From contig UQDE01000013.1 in assembly GCA_900539735.1 (NCBI GenBank), positions 1-46,857 of the forward strand: DNA of 46,857 nt. The letters are read 5' to 3'. This stretch comes from an uncultured Collinsella sp. Lineage in GTDB: Bacteria; Actinomycetota; Coriobacteriia; Coriobacteriales; Coriobacteriaceae. The notes below the pieces were generated by a model. That model searched no databases, had not been told where the DNA came from, and saw only the letters and a program-made list of their open reading frames with translations. This document shows positions 7,980 to 15,747 of this stretch, one piece after another (the first letter of the stretch is position 1; each line of letters begins with the position of its first letter). Made by a program: the position numbers and the translations under genes.

Positions 7980-8918
7980 ATGCGAAACATGGATCACATA
8001 GAATTGCACCGCGGAGGACGCGAAGAAGCGTTTCCCGAGACCGCCGAAGACTGGCCCTATATTGCCGAACGCGCAGAATTCGCTCGCTATCCGGGCAATT
8101 CCGTCCCCTGGCACTGGCATTCCGAAGTTGAGCTTTTCTACATGGAGCAGGGAGCGATTGACTATCGAACGCGCGCGGCTCATGAGCACGTACGCTTTGA
8201 GGAAGGGTCCGCCGGCTTTATCAACGGCGGCGTTTTGCACAGCACGCTGCAATCACCCAATTCGGCGCCAGCCATTCAAATGCTGCATATCTTTCAGCCG
8301 TCGATGCTCGGCGATCCCGCGGGACGTCTCCAAAAGCGCTACATCAACCCATTGCTTCAATGTCGAGGCGTCGATGTGCTCAAATGGTCGCCCACCAACC
8401 CCGACGATATGCCCTTTATCGATTTGCTAAAGAGTTCCTTTAACCACGACCTTCAACGGCCGCAGAACGAGATGGCGCTTCGGAATAGCTTGTCAGAGCT
8501 CTGGATTCAGATTTACGCCAAGGCCGAACCGCTCTTTTCCTCCGACAACGCCTCTTGGATGACCAACCGCGACGTACAGTTCAAGGCAATCCTGGACTAT
8601 ATCCGCGCAAACTATGCAGCCACTATAGATGTGCCCCAGATGGCATCTGCAGCCGGCGTAAGCGAAAGAGAGTGTTACCGCATTATCGAAGCTTGCGCAG
8701 GAACGACCCCGGCGGCATATCTGCGCGCATACCGCGTAAACCGTGCTTGCGAACTTTTGGCACACACCACGCGAACGGTCCAGACAGTCGCGCGCCAATG
8801 CGGCTTTGCGACAGCAAGCCATCTTGGCCAGGTATTTAAAGAACAAATGGGATGCACTCCTTCGAGCTATCGAGCAGCGAGGCAGAATCTCGATAGTACC
8901 AGGCAGAAATCCCGCTAG
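7980..8918 (+). CDS. AraC family transcriptional regulator with cupin sensor domain
   Basis: The 312-residue protein has an N-terminal cupin-like domain (HWHSEVELFYMEQG near residues 44-57, followed by GSAGFINGGVLHS), as in sugar-sensing AraC regulators. The C-terminal double helix-turn-helix spans about 195-300, including VARQCGFATASHLGQVFKEQMGCTPSSYR, the AraC signature. It probably binds DNA in response to a small molecule. The HAD phosphatase gene follows 56 bp downstream on the same strand, so the two may be co-transcribed. No Shine-Dalgarno sequence precedes the ATG. The ligand is unknown. Confidence 0.88.
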   Translation: MRNMDHIELHRGGREEAFPETAEDWPYIAERAEFARYPGNSVPWHWHSEVELFYMEQGAIDYRTRAAHEHVRFEEGSAGFINGGVLHSTLQSPNSAPAIQMLHIFQPSMLGDPAGRLQKRYINPLLQCRGVDVLKWSPTNPDDMPFIDLLKSSFNHDLQRPQNEMALRNSLSELWIQIYAKAEPLFSSDNASWMTNRDVQFKAILDYIRANYAATIDVPQMASAAGVSERECYRIIEACAGTTPAAYLRAYRVNRACELLAHTTRTVQTVARQCGFATASHLGQVFKEQMGCTPSSYRAARQNLDSTRQKSR

Positions 8919-8974
8919 CCTTTCTTCTGTCACCGCATCAAACTTGCAGGCAAACAACAGAGAGGAGCAATCAT

Positions 8975-9598
8975 ATGAAGCACTTTGACCATATCGTATT
9001 TGACGTTGATGGGACATTGGCAGATACAGAAGAAAGCGTTCTATCATCGCTTGTCCAGATTGTCCAAGAAGAGACCGGCAAAACGCTCCCCCGACACGAG
9101 CTTGAATTTGCCCTCGGCATACCCGGCAAGGATGCCCTTGAGAAACTTGGAATCTACTCGCAGGCAACGTTGGATCGCTGGTGCCAAGTTGCCGCCAGCT
9201 TTAAAAGCACCATCAGCGTGTTTCCAGGTTTGCTTGAAGTCATCGCAACACTCGCCGACAACGGCTGCAAACTTGGCATCGTCTCCTCACGTGCGCGCGA
9301 CGAATACGCAGAAGAAATTGCACCCCTTGGCTTCGATAAGTATTTTGAGCACATCATCCTTGTCGAAGACACAACCGAACATAAACCCGCACCCGCTCCC
9401 ATGCTCGAATATCTCCGGCGTACGGGCGCGAATCCTGGCAACGTCGTCTACGTTGGCGACACCGTCTACGACGAACAATGCGCAACTTCGGCAGGGGTCA
9501 GTTTTGCCAGAGCGGCATGGGGATCACACCAAGACATCCCAAATGCCACCTACAACCTCGAAACCCCCAACGACCTGTTAACCCTAACAACCAAATAA
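8975..9598 (+). CDS. HAD family hydrolase (phosphoglycolate phosphatase-like)
   Basis: The 207 residues follow the haloacid-dehalogenase order: motif I DVDGTLADT (residues 10-18, nucleophile DxD), a helical cap domain, motif II IVSSR, the motif III lysine in EHKPAPAPM, and motif IV VGDTVYDEQCA. The subfamily is that of Gph/PpaX/beta-phosphoglucomutase-like phosphatases, so a small phosphorylated metabolite is the expected substrate, but it cannot be named. GAGAGGAG precedes the ATG. The sequence is less GC-rich than the galactose genes. It probably forms an operon with the AraC regulator. Confidence 0.85.
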   Translation: MKHFDHIVFDVDGTLADTEESVLSSLVQIVQEETGKTLPRHELEFALGIPGKDALEKLGIYSQATLDRWCQVAASFKSTISVFPGLLEVIATLADNGCKLGIVSSRARDEYAEEIAPLGFDKYFEHIILVEDTTEHKPAPAPMLEYLRRTGANPGNVVYVGDTVYDEQCATSAGVSFARAAWGSHQDIPNATYNLETPNDLLTLTTK

Positions 9599-9661
9599 CC
9601 CACGCGTCCCACCCTTTCAGTCCCAACGCCACAAGGGCGACGACCTCGAGTAGGTCAACCT

Positions 9662-9786
9662 GGGAGGGACGAGGGCTTAGTTCCCCAATCTTTCCGCAGG
9701 GGGCAAAAAGCCTCGCCGCACGAAGTGCGCAGCGAGGCTTTTTGCATGCCCGAGGACGATTGGGGAACTAAGCCCTCGTCCCTCCC
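9662..9786. repeat. Nested perfect inverted repeats between convergent genes
   Basis: The outer arms of 29 nt (9662-9690 and 9758-9786; beginning GGGAGGGACGAGGGCTTAGT) are perfectly complementary. Inside lies AAAAAGCCTCGC with GCGAGGCTTTTT (9705-9716, 9732-9743), a strong bidirectional terminator capped by CGCAC gaa GTGCG. It separates the convergent HAD and aldolase genes. The inner part explains termination; the long outer stem does not need to exist for that. Confidence 0.75.
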
Positions 9787-9819
9787 CGGGATATGTAGCG
9801 AGTCAGAGTACCCTTGCTG

Positions 9820-10677
9820 TTACTCTGCTTTGCCCACAGAGTTGAGGTTGGTCATGCGGATCTTAACCAGCTCGGTGATCTCACGCATACCCTCCTTAGC
9901 CGGCTTCTTGGGGTCGAAGCAGGCGGGGTTCTCGGCCATGTAGGCCATGAAGCCCTTGGTGTAGGCCTGACGCAGCTCGGTGGCGTAGTTAACCTTGCAG
10001 ATGCCGTTCTTCACGGCCTCGGCGACCTGCTCATCGGGCACACCGGAGGTGCCGTGCAGAACCAGCGGCACGTCGACGGCGTCGCGGATGGCCTTGACCA
10101 CGGACTGCTCGATGTGCGGATCGCTCGTGTACACACCGTGGCTGGTGCCAACGCCAATTGCGAGGGAGGTGCAGCCGGTGCGCTCGACGAACTCCTTGGC
10201 CTCGGCCGGATCGGTGTAGGGGCTCTCGCCCTCAACCGCGGGACCGTCGTCCTCCTTGCCGCCAACCTTGCCGAGCTCAGCCTCGACGGGCACGCCCATG
10301 GCGCGGCCAGCGTCGGCGACGGACTTGGTCAGAGCGATGTTGTCCTCGAAGGACTCGTGCGAGCCGTCGATCATGACAGAGGTGTAGCCAGTGCGGAAAG
10401 CCTGCATGCAGCGGTCATAGCCATCGCCGTGATCGAGGTGCAGAGCGACGGGCACGGAAGCGCGCTCGGCGGCAGCCTTGACCATGCCGTAGAAGTAGTC
10501 CAGACCAGCGGTCTTGATGGTGCCCGGGGTGGTCTGCATGATGACGGGGGACTTGGTCTCCTCGGCAGCGGCCAGAACGGCCATAACAAACTCGAGGTTC
10601 TCGACGTTGAACGCGCCAACGGCGTAATGACCGGCCTGAGCGTCCTTGAGCATCTTTTCGGTGGTAACAAGTGCCAT
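9820..10677 (-). CDS. Class II ketose-bisphosphate aldolase (tagatose- or fructose-1,6-bisphosphate)
   Basis: Zinc-dependent aldolase of 285 residues that splits a ketose 1,6-bisphosphate into two triose phosphates. Zinc and active-site motifs are present: HLDHGDGYD (about 81-89), EAELGKVGGKED, GTSHGVY, VLHGTSGVPDEQV and KVNYATELR. ATG 10677 is chosen because GGAGAGGAG lies upstream and the family begins ALVTTEKML. With lacA, lacB and lacC in the same region and no class I LacD visible, it may serve as the tagatose-bisphosphate aldolase (GatY/KbaY type), but fructose bisphosphate is equally possible from sequence. A DeoR regulator is divergent from it. Confidence 0.87.
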   Translation of the reverse strand: MALVTTEKMLKDAQAGHYAVGAFNVENLEFVMAVLAAAEETKSPVIMQTTPGTIKTAGLDYFYGMVKAAAERASVPVALHLDHGDGYDRCMQAFRTGYTSVMIDGSHESFEDNIALTKSVADAGRAMGVPVEAELGKVGGKEDDGPAVEGESPYTDPAEAKEFVERTGCTSLAIGVGTSHGVYTSDPHIEQSVVKAIRDAVDVPLVLHGTSGVPDEQVAEAVKNGICKVNYATELRQAYTKGFMAYMAENPACFDPKKPAKEGMREITELVKIRMTNLNSVGKAE

Positions 10678-11011
10678 GAGCGTTTGCTCCTCTCCCTCGC
10701 CCGCATCTGGACATCGGGCGTAGTTGTTCACAAGGCGTTTTACCTTGCGTTTTACTGCGCTCATTGTATGAAATTCAGCGGCTTTGCACGTGCGAGATAT
10801 TGAGCCCATGCAGGTCAATACCGTCGTTTTTGAAAAGTAAACGGAAGGAATTGGAGCCGAGTGGGCGTGTTCGATATTGAATTTTGGGCGTTGAGCGTCT
10901 TTCTTTTATAGAAAAGATAAGTAATCGAAAGGTGTTTTCTTACTCAAAAAGAAAATGAACGAAAATAGAGTCAACACAATTCCTGCAAATTTGGCCGAGA
11001 ATGGAGCAGCT
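10678..11011. promoter_or_regulatory. Divergent control region between aldolase and DeoR regulator
   Basis: This AT-rich region (about 334 bp) contains the imperfect palindrome TCTTTTATAGAAAAGA (10902-10917), plus further GAAAAG/GAAAG repeats up to 10970. These are plausible sites for the adjacent DeoR protein. No gene is seen. Confidence 0.4.
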
Positions 11012-11815
11012 ATGGCCCACGCAACAACCCGAGCCTTCGCCGATGAGCGTCGTGCCGCCATCATGGAAATGCTTGAGCATAATGCCTCGGTGCAGGTAGC
11101 AGAAATCGCCCAGACCTTTGGCGTGTCCTCCGTTACCGCCCGCGCCGACCTGGACGCGCTCGCCGAAGCAGGCAAGCTGCGCCGCACGCATGGTGGCGCC
11201 GTATCGCTCCACAAGCGTCTGACTGTTTCCACGCAGGATCGCCGCATCAATGTCAACGTCGCCGCCAAGCAGGCCATCGCGCAAAGCGCCATCGAGCTCG
11301 TCAATGACGGCGACACGCTGCTCGTTGACTCGGGCACCACGGCGCTCGAGTTCGTCCGGCTCCTCGATCAGCGCGACGGCATCACCGTTATCACGGCCGA
11401 CATTACCATCGCCGATTACATCGACGAAAGCATGCCCTCGGTCGATGTCGTCATGCTGGGCGGGGCGCTGCGCAAAGGTCATCGCTATCTGTACGGCCCG
11501 CTCACTATGCAAGCGCTCCAAATGGTCCACGCCGATCTTGCCGTCATGTGCCCTGGAGCTTTTGTTCCCGGCTGCGGCTTTACGACCGACTTTCCGCAGA
11601 TGGCCGAGACCAAAGCGGCTATGGTCGGTGCCGCCCGTCAAAGCGTCGCCCTTATGGACGCCAGCAAGGTTAACGGACGCGGCATGTACCGCTTTGCCGA
11701 GCTGACCGATGTCGACACCATCGTGATGGACCGTGATCCCGATGGCGCCGTCGCCACCTCAATCGCCGAGACCGTCGACGACGCCCGCCCAAATCTCGTC
11801 ATCGCCGGCGCTTAA
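11012..11815 (+). CDS. DeoR family transcriptional regulator
   Basis: The 267-residue protein has an N-terminal winged helix (ERRAAIMEMLEHNASVQVAEIAQTFGVSSVTARADLDALAEAG split around residues 10-48, then LRRTHGGA) and a C-terminal sugar-phosphate-binding domain of the isomerase-like DeoRC fold (DSGTTALEFVRLL, VVMLGG, ADLAVMCPGAF). Such regulators usually repress sugar genes until a phosphorylated sugar binds. ATG 11012 has GGAG at good spacing and starts right before the family N-terminus; an upstream ATG at 10955 has no ribosome-binding site. Being divergent from the aldolase gene, it probably controls it. Confidence 0.85.
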   Translation: MAHATTRAFADERRAAIMEMLEHNASVQVAEIAQTFGVSSVTARADLDALAEAGKLRRTHGGAVSLHKRLTVSTQDRRINVNVAAKQAIAQSAIELVNDGDTLLVDSGTTALEFVRLLDQRDGITVITADITIADYIDESMPSVDVVMLGGALRKGHRYLYGPLTMQALQMVHADLAVMCPGAFVPGCGFTTDFPQMAETKAAMVGAARQSVALMDASKVNGRGMYRFAELTDVDTIVMDRDPDGAVATSIAETVDDARPNLVIAGA

Positions 11816-11818
11816 ACA

Positions 11819-11859
11819 AAAACCACCACAAAGGTGCCTGTCCCCTTTGTGGTGGTTTT
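11819..11859. terminator. Bidirectional terminator with GTCCCC-type loop
   Basis: AAAACCACCACAAAGG pairs with CCTTTGTGGTGGTTTT around TGCCTGTCC. It begins four bases after the DeoR stop and faces the end of the flavodiiron gene. The stem and loop are the same as at 3327-3363. Confidence 0.75.
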
Positions 11860-11881
11860 GCTCGTTAAAAGCGAAATATCG

Positions 11882-13042
11882 CTACTTGGAAAGCTCGTCG
11901 GCGAGGACCTCGATCTGAGCGCGCGAGGCGTCGTTGAGCGAGCCCAGCACGGTCACCTTGTTCTGCGCCAAGGTGATGTCCTTCATGCCCTCGAGCTCCT
12001 TGGCCATAACCTTGGCAGCGGTGGGCGCCCAGGAGCCGGCCTCGACGAGTGCCACCGTACGGTTCTGATAGGCGTGCTCGGCAAGCGTATGGATAAAGGT
12101 GCTCATGAACGGGAAGATCTCACCCTGATAGGTGATGGAAGCGAGCACCAGACGGTCGTAGCGGAACGCATCCTCAACGGCCTCGGCCATGTCGTCGCGA
12201 GCCAGGTCAAAGACGGAGACCTTCTGGCCGCGAGCCTCAAGCGCTGCGGCGAGCTCCTCGACGGCAGCCTTCAGATGGCCATACACACTCGCATAGGCGA
12301 TCGTGATGCCCTCGTCCTCGGGCTGATAGCTCGACCAGGTGTTATAGGTGTCGAGGTAATAGCCCAGGTTCTCGGTCAGTACGGGGCCGTGGAGCGGACA
12401 GATGATCTGAATGTCCAGGTCGGCGGCCTTCTTGAGCACGGTCTGCACGAACTTGCCGAACTTACCGACGATGCCAAAGTAGTAGCGGCGAGCCTCGCAA
12501 GCCCAGCCCTCGGGATCCTCGATGTCGTTGGCGCCAAACTTGCCAAAGCCGTCGGCACTAAAGAGCACCTTGTCGGTGGACTCGTAGGAGAAGATCACCT
12601 CAGGCCAGTGAACGTTGGGGGCGCCGACAAAGGTTAGGCTGTGGCCGCCCAGGTCGAGCACATCGCCCTCTTTGACGACCATCTTGCGCTCGGGGAAGTC
12701 GGTGCCAAAGTAGTTGACCATCATGCGGAAGGCACCCATGCTGGCCACGATCTGCGCCTGGGGATAGCGCTCCATAAAGGCAGCGATGCCGGCGGAGTGA
12801 TCGGGCTCCATGTGATGAACGACCAGGTAGTCGGGCGTACGACCATCGAGCACGGCCTCGAGGTTGCCGAGCCACTCGTCGACAAAGTCAGCGTCAACCG
12901 AATCGGCGACGGCGATCTTGTCGCCCAAGATAACGTAGCTGTTGTATGCCATGCCGTTCTCGGACACATCGTACTGGCCCTCGAACAGGTCAATGTCGTG
13001 ATCGTTAACGCCAATGTAGCGGATATCCTTGGTGATCTCCAT
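11882..13042 (-). CDS. Flavodiiron protein (FprA/ROO type A)
   Basis: Reduces O2 to water, or NO to N2O, and thereby protects anaerobes. The 386 residues comprise a metallo-beta-lactamase-like diiron domain (iron ligands HxExDH at residues 77-82 in HHMEPDHSAG, further ligands in NVHWPEV and PLHGPVL) and a flavodoxin domain from about residue 250 (YASVYGHLKAAVEELA), which binds FMN. There is no C-terminal rubredoxin domain, so an external electron donor is needed; none is adjacent. ATG 13042 is chosen for AGGAGG upstream and the family start MEITKDI. It is monocistronic between the DeoR and LacI genes. Confidence 0.92.
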   Translation of the reverse strand: MEITKDIRYIGVNDHDIDLFEGQYDVSENGMAYNSYVILGDKIAVADSVDADFVDEWLGNLEAVLDGRTPDYLVVHHMEPDHSAGIAAFMERYPQAQIVASMGAFRMMVNYFGTDFPERKMVVKEGDVLDLGGHSLTFVGAPNVHWPEVIFSYESTDKVLFSADGFGKFGANDIEDPEGWACEARRYYFGIVGKFGKFVQTVLKKAADLDIQIICPLHGPVLTENLGYYLDTYNTWSSYQPEDEGITIAYASVYGHLKAAVEELAAALEARGQKVSVFDLARDDMAEAVEDAFRYDRLVLASITYQGEIFPFMSTFIHTLAEHAYQNRTVALVEAGSWAPTAAKVMAKELEGMKDITLAQNKVTVLGSLNDASRAQIEVLADELSK

Positions 13043-13171
13043 CAGGCAAAGCCTCCTAGATAGACAAAAGAACCCGTCTATCATAGCACTCGCCTTTAGA
13101 GCCACGGCTATCTGCCAGCATCCTTATCGATTGTTATTGAGGCGGAATATATCGCCATTGACCTGCAAAAA

Positions 13172-14203
13172 CTATGTGCGCGGAGCTGCCGTGGTATGTC
13201 GAACGATAAGCTGGCCGGGAATACGAATGGCAACGGTTTTGTCCGTTGCCCCCGCCTTGGGAACCGCGTGCTCGAACACCTCGCGTCCACGCTGATGCAA
13301 ATCGAATCGAACGGTCGTGAGCTCGTTGTGTGCCACAAAATCATCGAGCGAATCGTCGACGCCCACCACGCTCACGTCCTCGGGCACGCGCAGACCGCTA
13401 TCGCGCAGCGCTGCAATCGCGCCATTTGCCATCTGGTCGTTTGCCGCGTAAATCGCCGTCATGGTGCGATCGTGCTCGGCCAGGTACCTGCCGGCCTCGT
13501 AGCCGCTGTTGGCAGACCAGTCGCCCTCGAGCGGCTCTGCCGGCTCGATGTGTTTACGCTCGAGTGCATCCTGCCAACCGGCGCGACGAAATTGCTCGTC
13601 GACCGAGAATGACGGGCCGCCAATATAGCGAATCTGCTCGTGCCCTAGCTCAAACAGGTGATCCATAAGCAATAGCGAGCAGCCGTAATGGTCGGAATCG
13701 ACCGTGGTCACCCGCGGGTGCGCGTACATGGTAACGATGACCGTGCCAATGCCCGGCAGTGGATCAAACGTCTCAAAATCGGGCGCCATGCGACTCATGC
13801 CGATAATGATGCCGTCCACCGGCAATGCGGCCATACGACGCGTGGCCTCGGCAAGCGAAAACTCCTCGGTCTTGGACATCTCGACCAGCGTGATGGCGCA
13901 ATTATGCTCGCGAGCAGCGCTGGCGATGCCGTCGATCATTGAGAGGTTGCCGAACTTGGTGACATCGTTGACGCACAGGCCGACCGAATGATAACGGCCG
14001 TCGCGCAGCGAGCGACCGGCATAACTCGGACGAAAGCCGAGCTTTTGCATAGCGGCCTGTACGCGCTGGCGCGTCTGCTCGTTAACGTTAGGCAAGCCGT
14101 TGGCGACGCGCGAAACCGTCTGCTGCGAAACGCCGGCAGCGCGGGCGACGTCGGCCATGGAGACCGGACGCGAACTGGTATCGTTGGACGGGCGCCTTGC
14201 CAC
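13172..14203 (-). CDS. LacI family repressor, probably of galKT
   Basis: This 343-residue LacI/GalR regulator has an N-terminal helix-turn-helix MADVARAAGVSQQTVSRVANG and hinge RPSYAGRSLRDG. A periplasmic-binding-protein-like sensor domain follows (IYAANDQMANGAIAALRDSG, SVVGVDDSLDDF). The two residues that set half-site preference in LacI (Tyr17-Gln18) are Gln-Gln here. The start is GTG with GGTGA upstream. It is divergent from galK across a region with three copies of a TGTTAACGTACTCAT-type operator. Control of galKT and of itself is inferred from position; the inducer is probably a galactose derivative. Confidence 0.88.
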   Translation of the reverse strand: MARRPSNDTSSRPVSMADVARAAGVSQQTVSRVANGLPNVNEQTRQRVQAAMQKLGFRPSYAGRSLRDGRYHSVGLCVNDVTKFGNLSMIDGIASAAREHNCAITLVEMSKTEEFSLAEATRRMAALPVDGIIIGMSRMAPDFETFDPLPGIGTVIVTMYAHPRVTTVDSDHYGCSLLLMDHLFELGHEQIRYIGGPSFSVDEQFRRAGWQDALERKHIEPAEPLEGDWSANSGYEAGRYLAEHDRTMTAIYAANDQMANGAIAALRDSGLRVPEDVSVVGVDDSLDDFVAHNELTTVRFDLHQRGREVFEHAVPKAGATDKTVAIRIPGQLIVRHTTAAPRT

Positions 14204-14296
14204 AGGATCACCTTCACCCTTGCGAGATCTGAATAGCGTGAATGCCGGCCCGGGCAGAAATACATCCCGCGCCGAGGCCCGCTATCGTCGGACGCA

Positions 14297-14502
14297 CGTT
14301 AACGTACTCTACTTTTTCTATCTGCATCTCTTCTGCTTTATAAGTCCATACGGCAGTACCGTTCACGGCTGAATTTCTACCGATTACCAGATTCTCAAAA
14401 AGTGACAAGCGATGTGTTATGAGTACGTTAACATAGCCCGTAACGTGCGGTATCGTGAACACTTGGTTCATGCCGCTTTAAGTTGTTAACGTACTCATAA
14501 CG
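14297..14502. promoter_or_regulatory. galK control region: three LacI operators and a 21-bp-spaced direct repeat
   Basis: Operators with core GTTAACGTACTC lie at about 14297-14310, 14418-14436 (inverted) and 14483-14502. Between the first two is ACCGTTCAC (14358) with ACCGATTAC 21 bp further (14379), the motif found upstream of all the lac-type genes here. GTTATG at 14416-14421 could be a -10 overlapped by the middle operator. Confidence 0.6.
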
Positions 14503-14541
14503 ACGCAAAACCCACCCGGGCGCGCCAAGGAAAGGACTCCC

Positions 14542-15747
14542 ATGACCACCCCCGACAAAAAGACACTCGCCACGCTCACCAAGCTGTTCGAGGAGGAGTT
14601 TGGCCCCATCGGCGACCGCCAGGTGCTCTACGTGCACGCGCCCGGCCGCTCCGAGATCAGCGGCAACCACACTGACCACGAGGGTGGCCACGTTATCGCC
14701 GGCTCGCTCGATGTCGCCGTCGACGGCATCGCCGTGGCAACCGATTCCAACAAGGTTCGCGTAGCCGACGAGGGCTATCCCACGTTTGAAATCGCGCTCG
14801 ACACGCTAGACGTTCAGGAGTCCGAGAAGGGCACGTCCGCGAGCCTCGTCCGCGGCATGGCCCACGAAATCGCTGCTCTGGGCGTTGAGCCCCAGGGCTT
14901 CGACTTTGCCTTCACCTGCTCCGTCCCCTCGGGCGGCGGTCTTTCGAGCTCCGCTGCTGTCGAGGCGGCATACGGTCGCGCCATGGAGACGCTCTGGGAC
15001 GCACCCGCCATCGAGCCCGTCGCGCTCGCCCAGATGAGCCAGCGCACCGAGAACAACTATTACGGCAAGCCCTGCGGTCTGATGGACCAGGCCGCCGTTT
15101 GCTTGGGCGGCCTCGCCTACATGGACTTTGAGGATCAGGCTCAGCCTAAAACCCAGAAGCTCGAGCTCAACTTTGAGGATCACGGTTATGCGCTCGTGCT
15201 CGTTAAGGTCGGTGCCGACCACGTGGCCGCCACCGACGACTACGCCGCCGTTCCGCGCGAGATGCAGGACGTCGCTGCCGAGTTTGGCAAGGCACGCCTG
15301 TGCGAGGTAAACGTGGCGGACTTTGACGCCAAGCTCCCCGAGCTGCGCGCCAAGCTGGGCGACCGCGCCTGCCTGCGCGCCGTTCACTACTGGTACGAAA
15401 ACGGCCTGGTCGATAAGCGCTGGGCTGCCCTGAACGCCGGCGACATCGATCAGTTCCTGGTCCTGACGCGCGAGTCCGGCGCCAGCTCTGCCATGTACCT
15501 GCAGAATGTCGTTGCCAAGCTGGGCTCCGAGCAGCCTTCGATGTATGCCCTGGCACTGGCCGAGCACGTGCTCGACGGCCGTGGCGCCGTCCGTATCCAC
15601 GGTGGCGGCTTTGGTGGCACCATCCAGGCCTTCGTGCCGCTCGACCTGGTCGACACCTTTATCACCAAGATGAACGGCTGGCTGGGCGAGGGCTCTGCCC
15701 GCCACTACGCAATTTCTGACAAGGGGGCTTACGCGGCATGGCTGTAA
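14542..15747 (+). CDS. galK: Galactokinase
   Basis: Phosphorylates galactose at C1 with ATP, the entry step of the Leloir pathway. The 401-residue GHMP kinase shows the galactokinase signature GRSEISGNHTDHEGGHV near residue 35, the ATP loop VPSGGGLSSSAAVE near residue 131, GLMDQAAV, and the C-terminal HGGGFGGTIQAFV. AAAGGA precedes the ATG. The end overlaps the galT start by 10 bp, so the two are translationally coupled. Probably repressed by the divergent LacI protein. Confidence 0.95.
   Translation: MTTPDKKTLATLTKLFEEEFGPIGDRQVLYVHAPGRSEISGNHTDHEGGHVIAGSLDVAVDGIAVATDSNKVRVADEGYPTFEIALDTLDVQESEKGTSASLVRGMAHEIAALGVEPQGFDFAFTCSVPSGGGLSSSAAVEAAYGRAMETLWDAPAIEPVALAQMSQRTENNYYGKPCGLMDQAAVCLGGLAYMDFEDQAQPKTQKLELNFEDHGYALVLVKVGADHVAATDDYAAVPREMQDVAAEFGKARLCEVNVADFDAKLPELRAKLGDRACLRAVHYWYENGLVDKRWAALNAGDIDQFLVLTRESGASSAMYLQNVVAKLGSEQPSMYALALAEHVLDGRGAVRIHGGGFGGTIQAFVPLDLVDTFITKMNGWLGEGSARHYAISDKGAYAAWL

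Noticed and set aside
10955..11011. Longer N-terminus for the first DeoR regulator
   Set aside because: The upstream ATG has no ribosome-binding site and the added residues are not part of the family; GGAG lies before ATG 11012.
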